Origin: Strigamia acuminata
Lineage: Eukaryota > Arthropoda > Chilopoda > Geophilomorpha > Linotaeniidae
Reading direction: 5' to 3'
Assembly (NCBI GenBank): GCA_949358305.1
Contig: OX442315.1
Coordinates: 12,240,427 to 12,304,426, forward strand
DNA length: 64,000 nt
How positions within the stretch are numbered: the stretch's first letter is position 1; each line of letters starts with the position of its first letter. The position numbers and the translations under genes were made by a program. Under the pieces are notes generated by a model. That model made no database searches, had not been told where the DNA came from, and was given only the letters and a program-made list of their open reading frames with translations. This document shows positions 22,153 to 34,844 of this stretch, in pieces.

Positions 22153-22815
22153 CTAAAATAAAAAAACCTTATTATTCCAAATTTTTCGAACCATTGAAGC
22201 AACACCATCGTTGTGTGCTGCAGTTCCAACGATGTGTGGTGTGACAACAGTAGCTGCGGCTGCCGGCATATAACCTTGTTGGCACTGTAACGCACGTTGA
22301 CTAGCAAAATTCGATCCCCAATTACTGTGATATGCCCCCCTTGGCGCAGAAAGCATGACTGAATTTCCCAATTGTCGTACATTTTGTACATTTTGTGGGC
22401 GATTACGTTTCTTTCTGCTTGGATTTGATTTGCCGGTGAGAGCAAGACCACCGATGTATGGTGCAGTTCCACCGCTGTATGGTGGTGCAGTAGCAGTTCC
22501 TTGCTGTCGTAAATGTTGTGGGCGATTACTTTTCTTTCTGCTTGGATTTGATTTGCCGGTGTCAGTACAAAAAATATTTGCTGCGTACTGGTACCAACTC
22601 TGTTTTTGTTTTGGTGCATGAAATCTTTTCCACTCATAGTTTGTCTTCTCTCCACTTCTGGATGCTTGCTCAAATGCATCTTTCAATTGCTGTCCGTTGT
22701 GTTTCAGCGAATGCAAGCTTCGTACTAGCTGTTGGAATTGAACGACGTTCAATTCTTCCGCATGCGGCTGCGCCATCGCCCGCTTGAGTGTTTCCACTTC
22801 CACGATGTACATTTG
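22153..22815 (-). pseudogene. C-terminal fragment of a paralog D-type GTPase
   Basis: The minus-strand frame matches the C-terminal end of the GTPase at 24036-27700: QPHAEELNVVQFQQL, then SLKHNG, then a basic tail in which the KSNPSRKKxNRPQ motif occurs twice. Upstream of about 22815 similarity stops at a LINE in the opposite orientation. The fragment carries its own 3' UTR copy, so it is a partial tandem duplicate of paralog D. No start codon of its own is credible. Confidence 0.7.
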
Positions 22816-23643
22816 TTTCTCTCTGATTGGTACGCCTGTCACGACATGTCCCTAAACCCTGACAAGACTAGCACTATCACTTTTAGTCGCCATTGTACCA
22901 ACGCCCCCTACCCCTCCCACTCCATCACGGTCTTGGGCCTGACCCTCGACCCTCATCTGACCTTCGCTTTACACATTCTGAACCTAACTAGATTCTTAGC
23001 CAGGACCGTATACATTGTCTCTCGCATCCGCAAAGTCCTGTCCAAGCGCGAATTGACATCATACATTAAATCCAAGGTCCACCCCGCTGTCTCCTATGCT
23101 TCCCCCGTCTGGAACTCAACACCCCGCCGCTCCTTGATCCCCCTCAAGTCGGCCTACTACCGCATCCTTCGTGCCTCTTATAAAATCCAACCTAGATCCC
23201 GTCTCACTCCTTACTGCAACACCCATAAACTCCTGACCCTCTCCAACTTGCTGCGGCTTAATGACCTGTCGTCCCTCGCCGATGCTATTAGAGACCCCGG
23301 ACACCTCGCCCACTTTATTGCACAATTCTACTCTTCAGACGCTGCCACCAGGATCACCCGCCGCCACTCATTCGAGATTAACACCCGTGTCTCCACATAC
23401 CGATCTAGAACTTTTCCTTATTGCTGTACTAAGATGTGGAATAATCTCCCGATGGACATCCCAGCCGCCGTGCTCGATTGCTCAGCTTTCAATTGTCGCT
23501 TCCACTGCCGCCACTTTCATCGCCGCCTAAAAAATTTCCTGTTGCTCACTCAATGTAACAATTAATCACCTGCTGTCACCTCAGCACCTTACTGTATTTA
23601 CTCCCCAGGAGTGCTTGAAAATAAACTAAACTAAACTAAACTA
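22816..23643 (+). mobile_element. 5'-truncated non-LTR retrotransposon (LINE)
   Basis: An open frame to 23565 encodes the C-terminal part of a reverse transcriptase: MSLNPDKTSTITF (the usual LNPxKT motif), LGLTLDPHLTF, then a thumb-like region (LASPVW-type motif reads SYASPVWNST) and a typical C-terminus with WNNLPMDIPA. The catalytic palm motif is absent because the 5' end is lost. The 3' end carries a short tandem tail of TAAAC units (23619-23643), as seen in CR1/Jockey-like LINEs. It lies directly against the GTPase fragment and probably truncated it on insertion. Confidence 0.8.
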
Positions 23644-24035
23644 GAGGCGGCTTAAGCAATTAGATCCAATTAGACCAAAAATTACAGTGGCTCAACTTTC
23701 ACCCTTGTTTGGTATACAGAATTAAACGTTTTATTAAACAGAATTTCGAGAAGAATTACAATGATTTTATCGAGCAAATAATTTGAAAAATGTTCCTAAG
23801 CCGGTTTCAAATCTTTCTTAGCCGGTTGCCATTGAGAGTCCAGGAGCCCTGAAAGCAACAATAAACTCATTATACAATTCTTGGTGCAATGCTCAACCAT
23901 GTTAATGCAACATCCTGATAGGATGATTTCACCTCCTACTGAATTGCTTTTTATTTTAGTACGGTTTATCTCTAAGTGAGGGAGCTGTCAACATAGTTGA
24001 GGATAAATCATTCTCTTCAATTATCAAACCTTAAT
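23644..24035. other. 3' flank of GTPase paralog D
   Basis: Non-coding; partly matches 21960-22140, the flank of the partial duplicate. No other feature seen. Confidence 0.45.
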
Positions 24036-27000
24036 TTATATCCAAAAATGTTTTTTCAACCACCCAACAACACCGGTAGGAGCGGCAGCAGAATTTCCAA
24101 AGGGTTCCCTAGCGGTACCGTGCAGTGTTGGATTTTGTTGGCGATTACGTTTTCTGCGGCTTGCATTTGACTTCAAAGACGATTCATTAGGAATGCGGTG
24201 ATTTTGTGAGTGTCTCTCAGGTTGTTTTAGAGAATGAAATTTTTCTGTCTCTTCGTTTGCTCTTTCTTCGCACTTGGATGCCTGTTCAAATGCATCTCTC
24301 AATTGGTTTCCATTATGTTTGAGTGAGTACAACATTTCTAACAGCTGTTGGAATTGAACGACATTCAATTCTTCGGCATGTGGTTGCAGCATCGCCTGCT
24401 TGAGCGATTCCCCTTCAACCGTGTACATTTGTAGCATCGCCTCTAGTCTCTCCAACACTTCGTACTGCTTTGTAACACCTGCTTTGTCCTTCTCCCTTTC
24501 GATCAAGTGGTCAATATACCTTCCAATCACATCATTGTATGGTACAATAGCGTTTTTGCTCAGATAATGTCCGAACTTGACACTAGCCTCTATTATTTCC
24601 TGTTGTTCATCTTCCAGTTCCTTCTTGAATACTTCCAATTCGTTAATAAAATCTAGAATTTTTTGGCGTTCACTCTTCTTCTCAGACATTTGATTTTCAA
24701 CAGTTTTCACCTTCAAACGATTAGGCTCTGCTCGCTGAATATAGGTTATGTGCAAGTGTTGATCCCAAGAACATCCACAGCGAATACAATATAAGCTTGT
24801 GCCACGACCCATGGCCCAACAATTCCTTATCGCTTTGTCACCAATAATTTCAACGGGAACATTATCTAATTTGCAATGATCATGACAGATAGTAGTATAT
24901 TCAATGGATTTAGAAGTTGTGTTCGCCATGTGGTGGTGTTTAACGCACTTCGATGACCCGCAAACTGTTCGCGGATAAGAAATTGGTTCAGACTTTAGGA
25001 CAGTTACATCGAGAAAGAGTTGTTTAGACAACTCTTCAACACGTGCATCACTATTCATCAACATTTCTCTTTTCCACTCAGTTTCAGTCAAGTTTCTCTG
25101 AATATTTGCACTGATGTCAGCAATGGGTTTGGTCAAACAGATTATGTTCTTCTTTGCATCGTTCAACGATATTGTATCGCAAATAACATGCGCTTCCAAA
25201 GACTTGATGTGCGCTATCAGTCTGTCGATTTCTTCAACAGTGACGTTCCAGCTTTCGGAAAAAGCATTTTTCACGCTCTCCTTGAATGGAACTCCTTGAT
25301 TTACGGCACAAAGAAACCGGAAGCTCTCATTGTCCATGCAATACATCGTGCTTAAATCAAGCGGGAGTGGGACATTGTTTTGTTTCAAAAGTTCAGCAAG
25401 AGGAACTCTGGTGTCTCCAGGTTTGTAGAAGGTTGTTCTGGAATGCGTGAAACAAAAGACAATGTTCTTCAATGCACTTCGGTGCAGATAGGTGAGCAAT
25501 TCCTTAATACAAAACTCGAAGAGAATGTGAAGTTTTGATTCGTTCGGCTTCAGCAGAATACAAATACCATGTATTTCCTTCAAGTTGCGCAAATAAGCTA
25601 AAATGTTGGCAAAGTTCTTCTTGTCTTGTTCTACTCCACGAACATCCCCGATTCCAGGAGTATCGATCAAACGAAGCAAAGTATTTCCAATGGAAAAGAG
25701 ATGTCCTCTCACATTCTGGGTGGATGATTGACCTTTTCCATGCATTTCGTTTTCATCCTTTCCGAACTCAATGTCGGGCACTTTGTTGTCGTCATCGGTC
25801 AGTTGAAACCAAGATGATGTCACTGAATGTAATTCACCTTGGGCGGCTTCTTTCAGCGATGGATACGTCAAGTAATTGACGAAAGCGTTGAGCCAGGTCG
25901 ATTTTCCAACGCCAGTAGCTCCCAAAATAAGAATATTCAATTCTTTCATCGGAGGGATCTCGCTAATGAAGGTTTGCATTTCCCACGATGGGAACGCAAT
26001 AAATCCAAAATCATGAGCATTAGAACAACATTTGAAACTGAAATTTATACATTTTGCTTTGCCACAGTGACAGTAAAAGTGACCGTCGAAACTGAATGAC
26101 AATTGGTAATTACAGTCGAAGCAATGCCACTGGCGTTTCTCTTCTTCACAGATGCCTTGCAAAGACCCTGGACATACGAGTTGTAGGTCAACTCTCTTGT
26201 TAGGTTGTTCACATTTTTCATATTCGTGGCCTTTAGCCAGACATTTCACTGCATCCGCTAAGTACGATGCATAAACATCAAAGTTGATATATTTTCCTTG
26301 CTGATACAAACATATTCTGCTTCTGTTTCCGTCCACTTCGTTCAAGGTAAGTTCCGGCCTAACATCAAGATCAATAGCAACACATGACTGGCGTCCAATG
26401 ATAAACTGGCAGAAATATTCTTTTATTCTGATCCAATAGTCATCATTTTCTTCTTGCAATTTTATTCCAAAGAAAAGTAAATAAAATTGCTCAGCAGATG
26501 AATTCATAGATTGTATGATACCTTCAAACGGTATGCCATTTCCTGCGTATTGTACTCCTGCTTGTTTGAGTTGATGGACAAATCTAATTTTATCTATCCA
26601 AGCGTTTTGTTTGTTCATCCACGCATTCATTTCATCCAGCAACAAATTCCACTCGAGAGCTTCAAACATTTCATCCAAACTCGTGGTTGGCTTGGAACCG
26701 GACCGAATAGCTGGGATGATTTCTTCCAGCTGGGATTTCAATTCTGTTTCATGTTTGATAAGTTTCGTTTTTAATTCCAATCCTTCTCTTAACTGCTCAA
26801 CAGGAATGCAAATTGAATTCCTTTCATACTGCTCCAATATGTGACTGATCTGCAGTAAAGCTTCTCTCACGAGTTCAAATGTTTTGCTACAAACATTTAT
26901 TGCAGTTTCTTCATCTAAGAGAACAGTATTTTGTACTTGAATGGATGTATCTAAACAATCATTTAATGCACAAACAGGCAGTAACATGTATCTCAGTTGT

Positions 27001-27700
27001 TTTCCTTTTTTCTTGTTTGATAGTTGCATTAGTTTCAGCGTTTTCTTCACGTAAGCTTCAGTTTCAGTTAGTGTGTTAGGTGGACCGCCTGATGGTAAAC
27101 CATTGGCAAACACAGCAACCGACATGGGAAAGTCGGGCAATGTTTGGGTGACACCTTGAACACTGGAAATCAGCGCAGTCAACGTTTGCTTCAATTGATC
27201 GCCAACGTTTTGCCCGTCATCAGTAGAATTTTCTCGTTCCAATGACACCACGACTTTGGTTCCCCAAGCTATTCCACAAACAAAGTGCGTGCCCAAATTC
27301 AAATCAATCGCATCTCTTGAAATCGCCTCTTTCAATTTATATTTCTGTGATGCAAGATTTTCTATTAGGATTGTATCCGTGTATACTATCGACTTCTGGA
27401 CGTAATTTGGTCCCTTCTTTTCGTGTTTAAAATATTTTGCGTATCCGTCCGCGGTGACGAGGTTGGCCAAAATGCTCGCCCGTAATTCAGGTTCAATTTT
27501 TAGTATTTCAAACTTTTCTTTGATGGTGTCCGTGTCGATGTATTTGACATCCCGAGCTGTAGTTTTGCGTGTGCGAATTACATTCTCTGGTATCGAATCG
27601 TTGAGTATAGAAATGTCCACAAAGCTGTCTGTCTGTCATACAGGTCTCCGATGACTGCATTGCGACCGATAGCATCTCTAGTTATTGTTTTAAGTTCCAT
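24036..27700 (-). CDS. Large P-loop GTPase paralog D, frameshift near the start
   Basis: A 1,194-codon frame (27620-24036) covers nearly the whole family protein: Cys-rich block (CPGSLQG..), P-loop GATGVGKST (about residues 567-575 from base 27620), DTPGIGDVRG, the second Cys/His block (CRCGCSWDQHLH-type), coiled coil and a basic tail (KSNASRRKRNRQQ). The first codon of that frame is GTG, not ATG. The true ATG is at 27700 in another frame (MELKTITRDAIGRNAV..GDLYD), which matches the paralog N-terminus; the two frames meet in a GACAGACAGACAG run at about 27630-27642. One more four-base unit would align both to the paralogs, so a slippage event explains the break. It is about half identical to paralogs A-C by eye, an older lineage. 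Confidence 0.8.
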
Positions 27701-29398
27701 TTTTCGTCGGTTATACACTACGGTAAATCCAATCTGAAAATAATGTGTCAGAGAATCAGAATTTATAGTTTATTTATGTAATAAATTTTAAATAAAATTT
27801 ATGTCTTGGTTAGTAGACATTTTTAAGAGTTTACATCCTATTACAGCATCTCGCCTGCGTCTTATTAATAATTTGATTAATAAATACCCGGATCGCAGCA
27901 AAGTACAGATTAAATATAGCATATCGTATTAGCGACTTCCAAAAGGATATTATGTCACTTTCATGCAATGCTGTGCAGGGAAAAATGATCAAAATTTGTC
28001 AAAATTTAAAAAGCGCCAGAAAGGTGCTTAGTTGGTAGGAAAGGACGTAAGAAATTTGATTTGTGTTGTTGGTATTTTCACATCTGGCATCGTAGCAGAG
28101 TTATGGGCCAAAAATAGAGTTTTTTTGGAGAAAAAAGTCGTCCGACTTTAAAGACATCTATCTAACCAATTTAAAAATTAATAACGACAGCCATTTCTTT
28201 CTCCCTTGAAAACATACAACTTTTGTGATTTTGTCTGAATTATACTTTAATCAAATGATTTAGATACGGTATGTCGCTTTAAATGCCGCACCCAGTGCAT
28301 ATGACATACAGCGGTGGTAGATAATTCTCAACAACTAACAACCCTAATTATCAGAAGTAATACCACAATTAAATACAATTAAACATTATTTCTTTAGTAC
28401 GAGGGGTATGTATGCTCTGTTCCGATACAACGTTGTCCTAATTCCAGCCGTATCATTGGTGTAGTGGCATAAAAAAGTAACCCATAACACCAGAATTGTA
28501 ATCTGACTAGGTAAAACAACCAATGCCAAAAGAAACCAACAAATTATGCTAACATTGATTGAAAAAGCTTATTTTAGCAAATAAAATAAATATTTTATTA
28601 CCAATTAATTAAAATCTATCCTTCTAATCACTTTTGACACTAAAATTCACTGCAAATAAACAGAACTATACCTTTCCGCGTAATATCGCACAGTTCACAG
28701 TTAGGCGTAATTCGGCTCAACCAATTGAAAAATAGGACAATGTTGCATTGGAACAGAGTATAGTTAAATAATATATGAAGAAAAATTATCATAAGTTTTC
28801 TGTAGCGGAAGGCAGCAAATCTGACAGTCAAAACGATTTGCAGCTGTCCAAATGACTCTTTAGTAAACCATAGAGCATACGAGGCTGTACATTTGTCAGG
28901 GAATAAAGGTGATAACAGAATTTTCAATGATTGTTTTAATTAAAAGAATAAACACAAATCATTTTTAAGCATTACCGGACATTAGAGGAGTTTTGGTCCC
29001 AGAGTTTTGCTTATAAGTCCTCGATTCGTCTTCTCTAGTCTAGATCCTAGAAGGAGTTCACTGTTAATAAATTCTGGTAGAATAGAAAATAAGTATTAGA
29101 TAATAATAAGTTATACTCTTTAGTTTAAAAAATTCTGAAATGATCAAATTACTCGGTCTAAGCTCCGACCCTGATCTTCGTCACCACTTAAATACAGCAA
29201 ATTCAACAATTTTTTAAAGCTTAAAAAATAAGTGTTATCTGAATATATTTGAAAGGGAAAATACAGATAATAAAAACAAATACGGTACAGCCAATCAAAT
29301 TGTCGATGGTTATGGATAGTTGCGATATGGCTCTGTGCACTTTGCACAAAAAAATCACGAGATGTCTGACGATAATCTTGTTATCATTTTAATCATTT
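27701..29398. other. Intergenic, no gene recognised
   Basis: A TTATTTTCAG acceptor at about 27735 precedes paralog D and leaves the frame open into its ATG, so a further 5' exon is possible. The rest is AT-rich with short frames only; I see no RNA gene or element. Confidence 0.5.
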
Positions 29399-29660
29399 TC
29401 CACATTTTTTTCACTGGTGTTAAATGTTTTTCCACACATTTTCGCTTGTGCTAAATGTTTTTTCCACCCATATTCGCTCGTATTGAATTGTTTTCTACAC
29501 ATTTTCGCTCGTGTTGAATTGTTTTTTTACGTTTTGAATACATTTTCACTCATTTTGAATGATATTTCACAACTTTTCACTCGTTTTGAGTCATGTTCCA
29601 CACATTATCAGTCGTTAGATTTGTTTTTTCGTACATTTTAAATGTTTTGGTTTGAGATTT
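29399..29660. repeat. Degenerate tandem repeat, about 45-base unit
   Basis: Repeated blocks of the type CCACACATTTTCGCTCGTGT TGAATTGTTTT, about five to six copies with drift. The open frame across it is a by-product of the repeat. Confidence 0.55.
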
Positions 29661-29799
29661 TTTCTCTTCAAATCAGTTATGGCAATGACATATGATTCTC
29701 TGTTTGCCAAATGAAGAACACATTCAAAATGTTACCATAAAGTTACTATCATAGTAAACTTCCACGACAATCTGAATCAAGACATCACGACCATGACTC

Positions 29800-29972
29800 A
29801 TTTTTAGGCCAAAAAACTCATTTTTAGGCCAAAAACACATATTTTTTTGCCAAAAAAACTCATTTTTGGGCCAAAAAAACTCATTTTTGGGCCAAAAAAA
29901 CTTATTTTTAGGCCAAAAAAACTCATTTTTAAGCCAAAAAAACTCATTTTTAGGCCAAAAAACTCATTTTGA
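29800..29972. repeat. Tandem repeat, about 20-base unit
   Basis: Eight to nine copies of CTCATTTTTAGGCCAAAAAA with single-base changes and small length differences. It ends a few bases before the TRAF-like gene fragment. Confidence 0.7.
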
Positions 29973-29989
29973 GGCCTTTCTAATCATTT

Positions 29990-30400
29990 CTAATCATTTG
30001 GGTTGTTTTAATCGCAATGTGTAATGCCACACATGTAATTGACAACCGATCGAAGAAAACTTACACTTGCGTAGATTTTGCAGACATTTCTGAACGTGGA
30101 ATTTCATCTAAAATAAATTCGTTACATCTTATTCGACTTTTTGACGTTGGCAAACCTACAGCTGTGCGTATGAATTTCCTATGACAAACATTGCATGCGA
30201 TCGGATAAATGTCGCATTCATCATAATGGTTCTATTTTAGCAAATAATTGCTAATGGATTAAAATAACATTACAGCACGTAGAATTGACACAAGAGGCTG
30301 GATTCAGTTAAAGTGAATTATATTACTTGAATTTTATCACTGTCAACTTCAGTGTTGCAATAACTACAAAACACTTTCTCTGAATTCTCCTGAAATTAAA
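29990..30400 (-). pseudogene. TRAF-like gene fragment (exons 3-5)
   Basis: Matches exons 3-5 and their introns of the TRAF-like genes on the minus strand: the zinc finger exon with SHYDEC, the HxxxC exon, and exon 3 (KVFCSYCN). The exon 5 donor is changed (GTAC to a TAC-type sequence) and exons 1-2 and 6-8 are absent. The intron 2/exon 3 boundary runs directly into the satellite at 30405. Confidence 0.75.
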
Positions 30401-33400
30401 ATTCCCTGATTTCCCCTGATTCCCCCTGATTTCCCCTGATTTTCCCTGATTGTCCCTGATTTCCCTTGATTTCTCCTGATTTCCCCTGATTTCTCCTGAT
30501 TTCCCTTGATTTTTCCTGATTTTTCCTGATTTTCCCTGATTTCCCCTGATTTCCCCTGATTTCCCCTGAATCCCCCTGAATCCCTCTGATTTTTCCTGAT
30601 TTTCCCTGAATTCCCCTGATTTTCCCTGATTTTTCCTGATTTTCCCTGATTTTTCCTGATTTTCCCTGATTTTTTCTGACCTCTGGATGACCCCTGGACG
30701 ACCCCTGGATGACCCCTGGACGATCCCTGGACGACTCCTGGACGACCCCTGGACGACCCCTAGACGACCCCTTGACAACTTCTGGACGACCCCTAAACAA
30801 CCTCTGGACGACCCCTGGACGACCCCTAAACAACCTCTGGACGACCCCTAGATGACCCCTAAACGACCCCTAAATGACCTCTGGACGACCCCTAGACGAC
30901 CCCTGGACGATCCCTGATTTCCTCTGATTTTCCCTGATTTCCCCTGATTTCCCCTGATTTTCCCTGAATTCTCCTGATTTCCCCTGATTTCCCCTGATTT
31001 CCCCTGATTTCTCTTGACTCCCCCTGATTTCCCCTGATTTCCCCTGATTTCCCCTAATTTTCTCTGATTTTCCCTGATTTTCCCTGATTTTTCCTGATTT
31101 TTCCTGATTTTCTTTGATTTTCCCTGATTTTCCCTGATTTCCCCTGAATTCCCCTGATTTCCCCTGATTTTCCCTGATTTTGCCTGACCTCTAGACGACC
31201 CCTGGACGACCCCTGGACGACCCCCGGACGACCCCTAGACAATCCCTGAACGATCCCTGGACGACCCCTGGACCACCTTTGGACGACCCCTGGACGACCC
31301 CTGGACGACCCCTGGACGACCCCTGGACGACCTCTGAACGACCCCTAAACGACCTCTGGATGACACCTAGACGACTCCTGGACGACCTCTGGACGACCCC
31401 TAGACGACCCCTTGACAATCTCTGGACGACTCCTAAACGACCTCTGGACGACCCCTACACGACCCCTGGACGACCCCTGAATTCCCCTGATTTTCCCTGA
31501 ATCCCCCTGATTTCCCCTGATTTCCCCTGATTTCCCCTGATTTCCTCTGATTTCTTCTGATTTTCCCTGATTTCCTCTGATTTCCCCTGATTTCCCCCGA
31601 ATCCCCCTGAATTCCTCTGAATTTTCCTGAATTCCCCTGATTTTCCCTGATTTTCCCTGAATTTCCCTGATTTTCCCTGATTTCCCCTGATTTCCCCTAA
31701 TTTTCCCTGAATTCCCCTGAATTTCCCTGATTTTCCCTGATTTCCCCTGATTTCCCCTGATTTCCCCTGAATTCCCCTGAATTTCCCTGATTTCCCCTGA
31801 TTTCCCCTGATTTCCCCTGATTTCCCCTGATTTCCCCTATTTTTCCTGATTTTCTCTGATTTTCCCTGATTTTCTCTGATTTTCCCTGATTTTCCCTGAT
31901 TTTTCCTGATTTTCTTTGATTTTCCCTGATTTCCCCTGATTTCCCCTGAATCCCCCTGAATTCTCATGAATTTCCCTGAATTCCCCTGATTTTCCCTGAT
32001 TTTTCCTGATTTCCCCTGATTTCCCCTGATTTCTCCTGATTTCCCCTGAATCCCCCTGAATTTCCCTGAATTCCCCTGATTTTCCCTGATTTTTTCTGAT
32101 TTTTCCTGAATTCCCCTGATTTTCCCTGATTTTCCCTGATTTTCCCTGATTTCCCCTGATTTCCCCTGATTTTTCCTGATTTTCCCTGATTTTGCCTGAC
32201 CTCTAGACGACCCCTGGACGACCCCTGGATGACCCCTGGACGATCCCTGGACGATCCCTGGACGACTCCTGGACGACCCCTGGACGACCCCTGGACGACC
32301 GCTGGACGACCCCTGGACGACCCCTGGACGACCTCTGAACGACCCCTAAACGACCTCTGGATGACACCTAGACGACTCCTGGACGACCTCTGGACGACCC
32401 CTAGACGACCCCTTGACAATCTCTGGACGACCCCAAAACGACCTCTGGACGACCCCTAGATGACCCCTGGACGACCCCTGAATTCCCCTGATTTTCCCTG
32501 AATCCCCCTGATTTCCCCTGATTTCCCCTGATTTTTCCTGATTTTCTCTGATTTTTCCTGATTTTTCCTGATTTTCCTTGATTTCCCCTGATTTCCCCTG
32601 ATTTCCCCTGATTTTTCCTGATTTTCTCTGATTTTCCGATTTTTCCTGATTTTTCCTGATTTCCCCTGATTTCCCCTGATTTCCCCTGATTTCCTCTGAT
32701 TTTTCCTGATTTCCCCTGATTTCCCCTGATTTCTCCTGAATCCCCCTGATTTCCTCTGATTTCCCCTGATTTTTCCTGATTTTCTCTGATTTTCCCTGAT
32801 TTTCTCTGATTTTCCCTGATTTCCCCTGATTTCCCCTGATTTCCCCTGATTTCCCCTGATTTCCCCTGATTTCCTCTGATTTCTTCTGATTTTCCCTGAT
32901 TTCCTCTGATTTCCCCTGATTTCCCCCGAATCCCCCTGAATTCCTCTGAATTTTCCTGAATTCCCCTGATTTTCCCTGATTTTCCCTGAATTTTCCTGAT
33001 TTTCCCTGATTTCCCCTGATTTCCCCTAATTTTCCCTGAATTCCCCTGAATTTCCCTGATTTCCCCTGATTTCCCCTGATTTCCCCTGATTTCCCCTGAT
33101 TTCCCCTATTTTTCCTGATTTTCTCTGATTTTCCCTGATTTTCTCTGATTTTCCCTGATTTCCCCTGATTTTTCTTGATTTCCTCTGATTTTCCCTGAAT
33201 TCTCCTGAATTTTCCTGATTTCTCCTGATTTCCCCTGATTTCCCCTGATTTCCCCTGATTTTCCCTGATTTACCCTGAATTCCCCTGAATTTCCCTGATT
33301 TCCCCTGATTTCCCCTGAATTCCTCTGATTTCTTCTGATTTTCCCTGATTTTCCCTGATTTTCCCTGATTTTCCCTGATTTTTTCTGACCTCTGGATGAC

Positions 33401-34118
33401 CTCTGGACGACCCCTGGACGACTCCTGGACGACCCCTGGACGACCCCTAGACGACCCCTTGACAACCTCTGGACGACCCCTAAACAACCTCTGGACGACC
33501 CCTGGACGACCCCTAAACGACCTCTGGACGACCCCTAGATGACCCCTAAACGACCCCTAAATGACCTCTGGACGACTTCTAGACGACCCCTGGACGATCC
33601 CTGATTTCCTCTGATTTTCCCTGATTTCCCCTGATTTCCCCTGATTTCCCCTGATTTCCCCTGATTTCTCTTGACTCCCCCTGATTTCCCCTGATTTCCC
33701 CTGATTTCCCCTAATTTTCTCTGATTTTCCCTGATTTTTCCTGATTTTTCCTGATTTTCTTTGATTTTCCCTGATTTCCCCTGATTTCCCCTGATTTCCC
33801 CTGAATTCCCCTGATTTCCCCTGATTTTCCCTGATTTTGCCTGACCTCTAGACGACCCCTGGACGACCCCTGGACGACCCCCGGACGACCCCTAGACAAT
33901 CCCTGAACGATCCCTAGACGACCCCTGGACCACCTTTGGACGACCCCTGGACGACTCCTGGACGACCCCTGGACGACCCCTTGACGACCCCTGGACGACC
34001 CCTGGACGACCCTGGACGACCCCTGGACGACCTCTGAACGACCCCTAAACGACCTCTGGATGACACCTAGACGACCCCTGGACGACTCCTGGACGACCCC
34101 TGGACAACCCCTGGACTT
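30401..34118. repeat. 3.7 kb satellite of 10-base and 11-base units
   Basis: Two related unit types alternate in blocks: a 10-base unit (TTTCCCCTGA type) and an 11-base unit (GGACGACCCCT type), both with a CCCCTG core. 11-base blocks lie at about 30680-30915, 31190-31480, 32195-32485, 33385-33600 and 33840-34115. Longer segments recur (31195-31290 resembles 33845-33940), giving a higher-order structure. Long open frames on both strands arise because the units rarely form stops; peptide periods of 10 and 11 residues match the base periods, so I do not treat them as genes. Confidence 0.92.
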
Positions 34119-34844
34119 TTAGATGATTGTGTGACATCAAAACCAGACAGGATTGTGTCAGGATTGCAGATGGGAGAGAAGAGTTCTTTTTTCTGTGGAA
34201 CCCCAGCATAGGAATTTTGATGCAGCCCTTTTAAGACTGGTTCACATGCATGCGTTGTTGCGTGCGTTAACGCAGCAAAGCTGCATCGATACATGCGTTG
34301 CATGTGAACAATTTTGCATCGCCAACGCGCGTTGGCCGATGCACCATGCAATTTTGATTGTTGCTGCGTGCGTTAACCTGCAAACCAAATTAGAGACCAG
34401 TTTGGATAATTATCCAATGAGTGACAGTTTTAGTGATTACATTTGTATTTTTGTGAAGTAAATCAGTTTAGTTATCAATTCTCGGGCCTCCATAATACGT
34501 CCCGACATTCTCTAGTGCGACGTCGCACCAATGCACACATTGTGTATGCATTATAAGTGCGACAGGATCCCTGAAATGTTAAATACTTACAAATTAAATT
34601 CTTACAAATTTCTGAAATCTCCGAAATCCTGGAAATCCATAAAATCTTACAAATTGTAGCAAAATCTGACTGAAATCTTGAGAAATCTGACTGAAATCTT
34701 GAGGAATCTGACTAAAATCTTGAGAAATCTGACTGAAATCAGAGTGAAATCTTGAGAAATCTGACTGAAATCTTGAGAAATCTGACTGAAATCTTGAGAA
34801 ATCTGACTAAAATCCTGAGAACTCCGCGTAAAATCATGAGATGT
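34119..34844. other. Repeat-derived spacer
   Basis: Bases about 34232-34380 are a diverged, partial copy of the element at 34917-36030 (GTTCACATGCATGCGTTG.., CCAACGCGCGTTGG). A minisatellite follows at 34660-34835. No gene seen. Confidence 0.5.
34660..34835. repeat. Minisatellite, about 21-base unit
   Basis: Around eight copies of AATCTGACTGAAATCTTGAG with minor change. A related stretch lies at 18645-18720 next to the LRR fragment, including the same terminal variant (ATCCTGAGAACTCC). Confidence 0.65.

Noticed and set aside
30401..34118. CRISPR array
   Set aside because: There are no unique spacers between conserved repeats; it is a simple-sequence satellite in a eukaryotic genome.
30323..34351. 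Many open frames of 60-170 codons in the satellite, with repeats such as GKSGEIRGNQ and RGRPGVVQGSS
   Set aside because: The peptide periods of 10 and 11 residues follow directly from the 10- and 11-base units; frames are open on both strands and end at unit variants. No sign of a gene.
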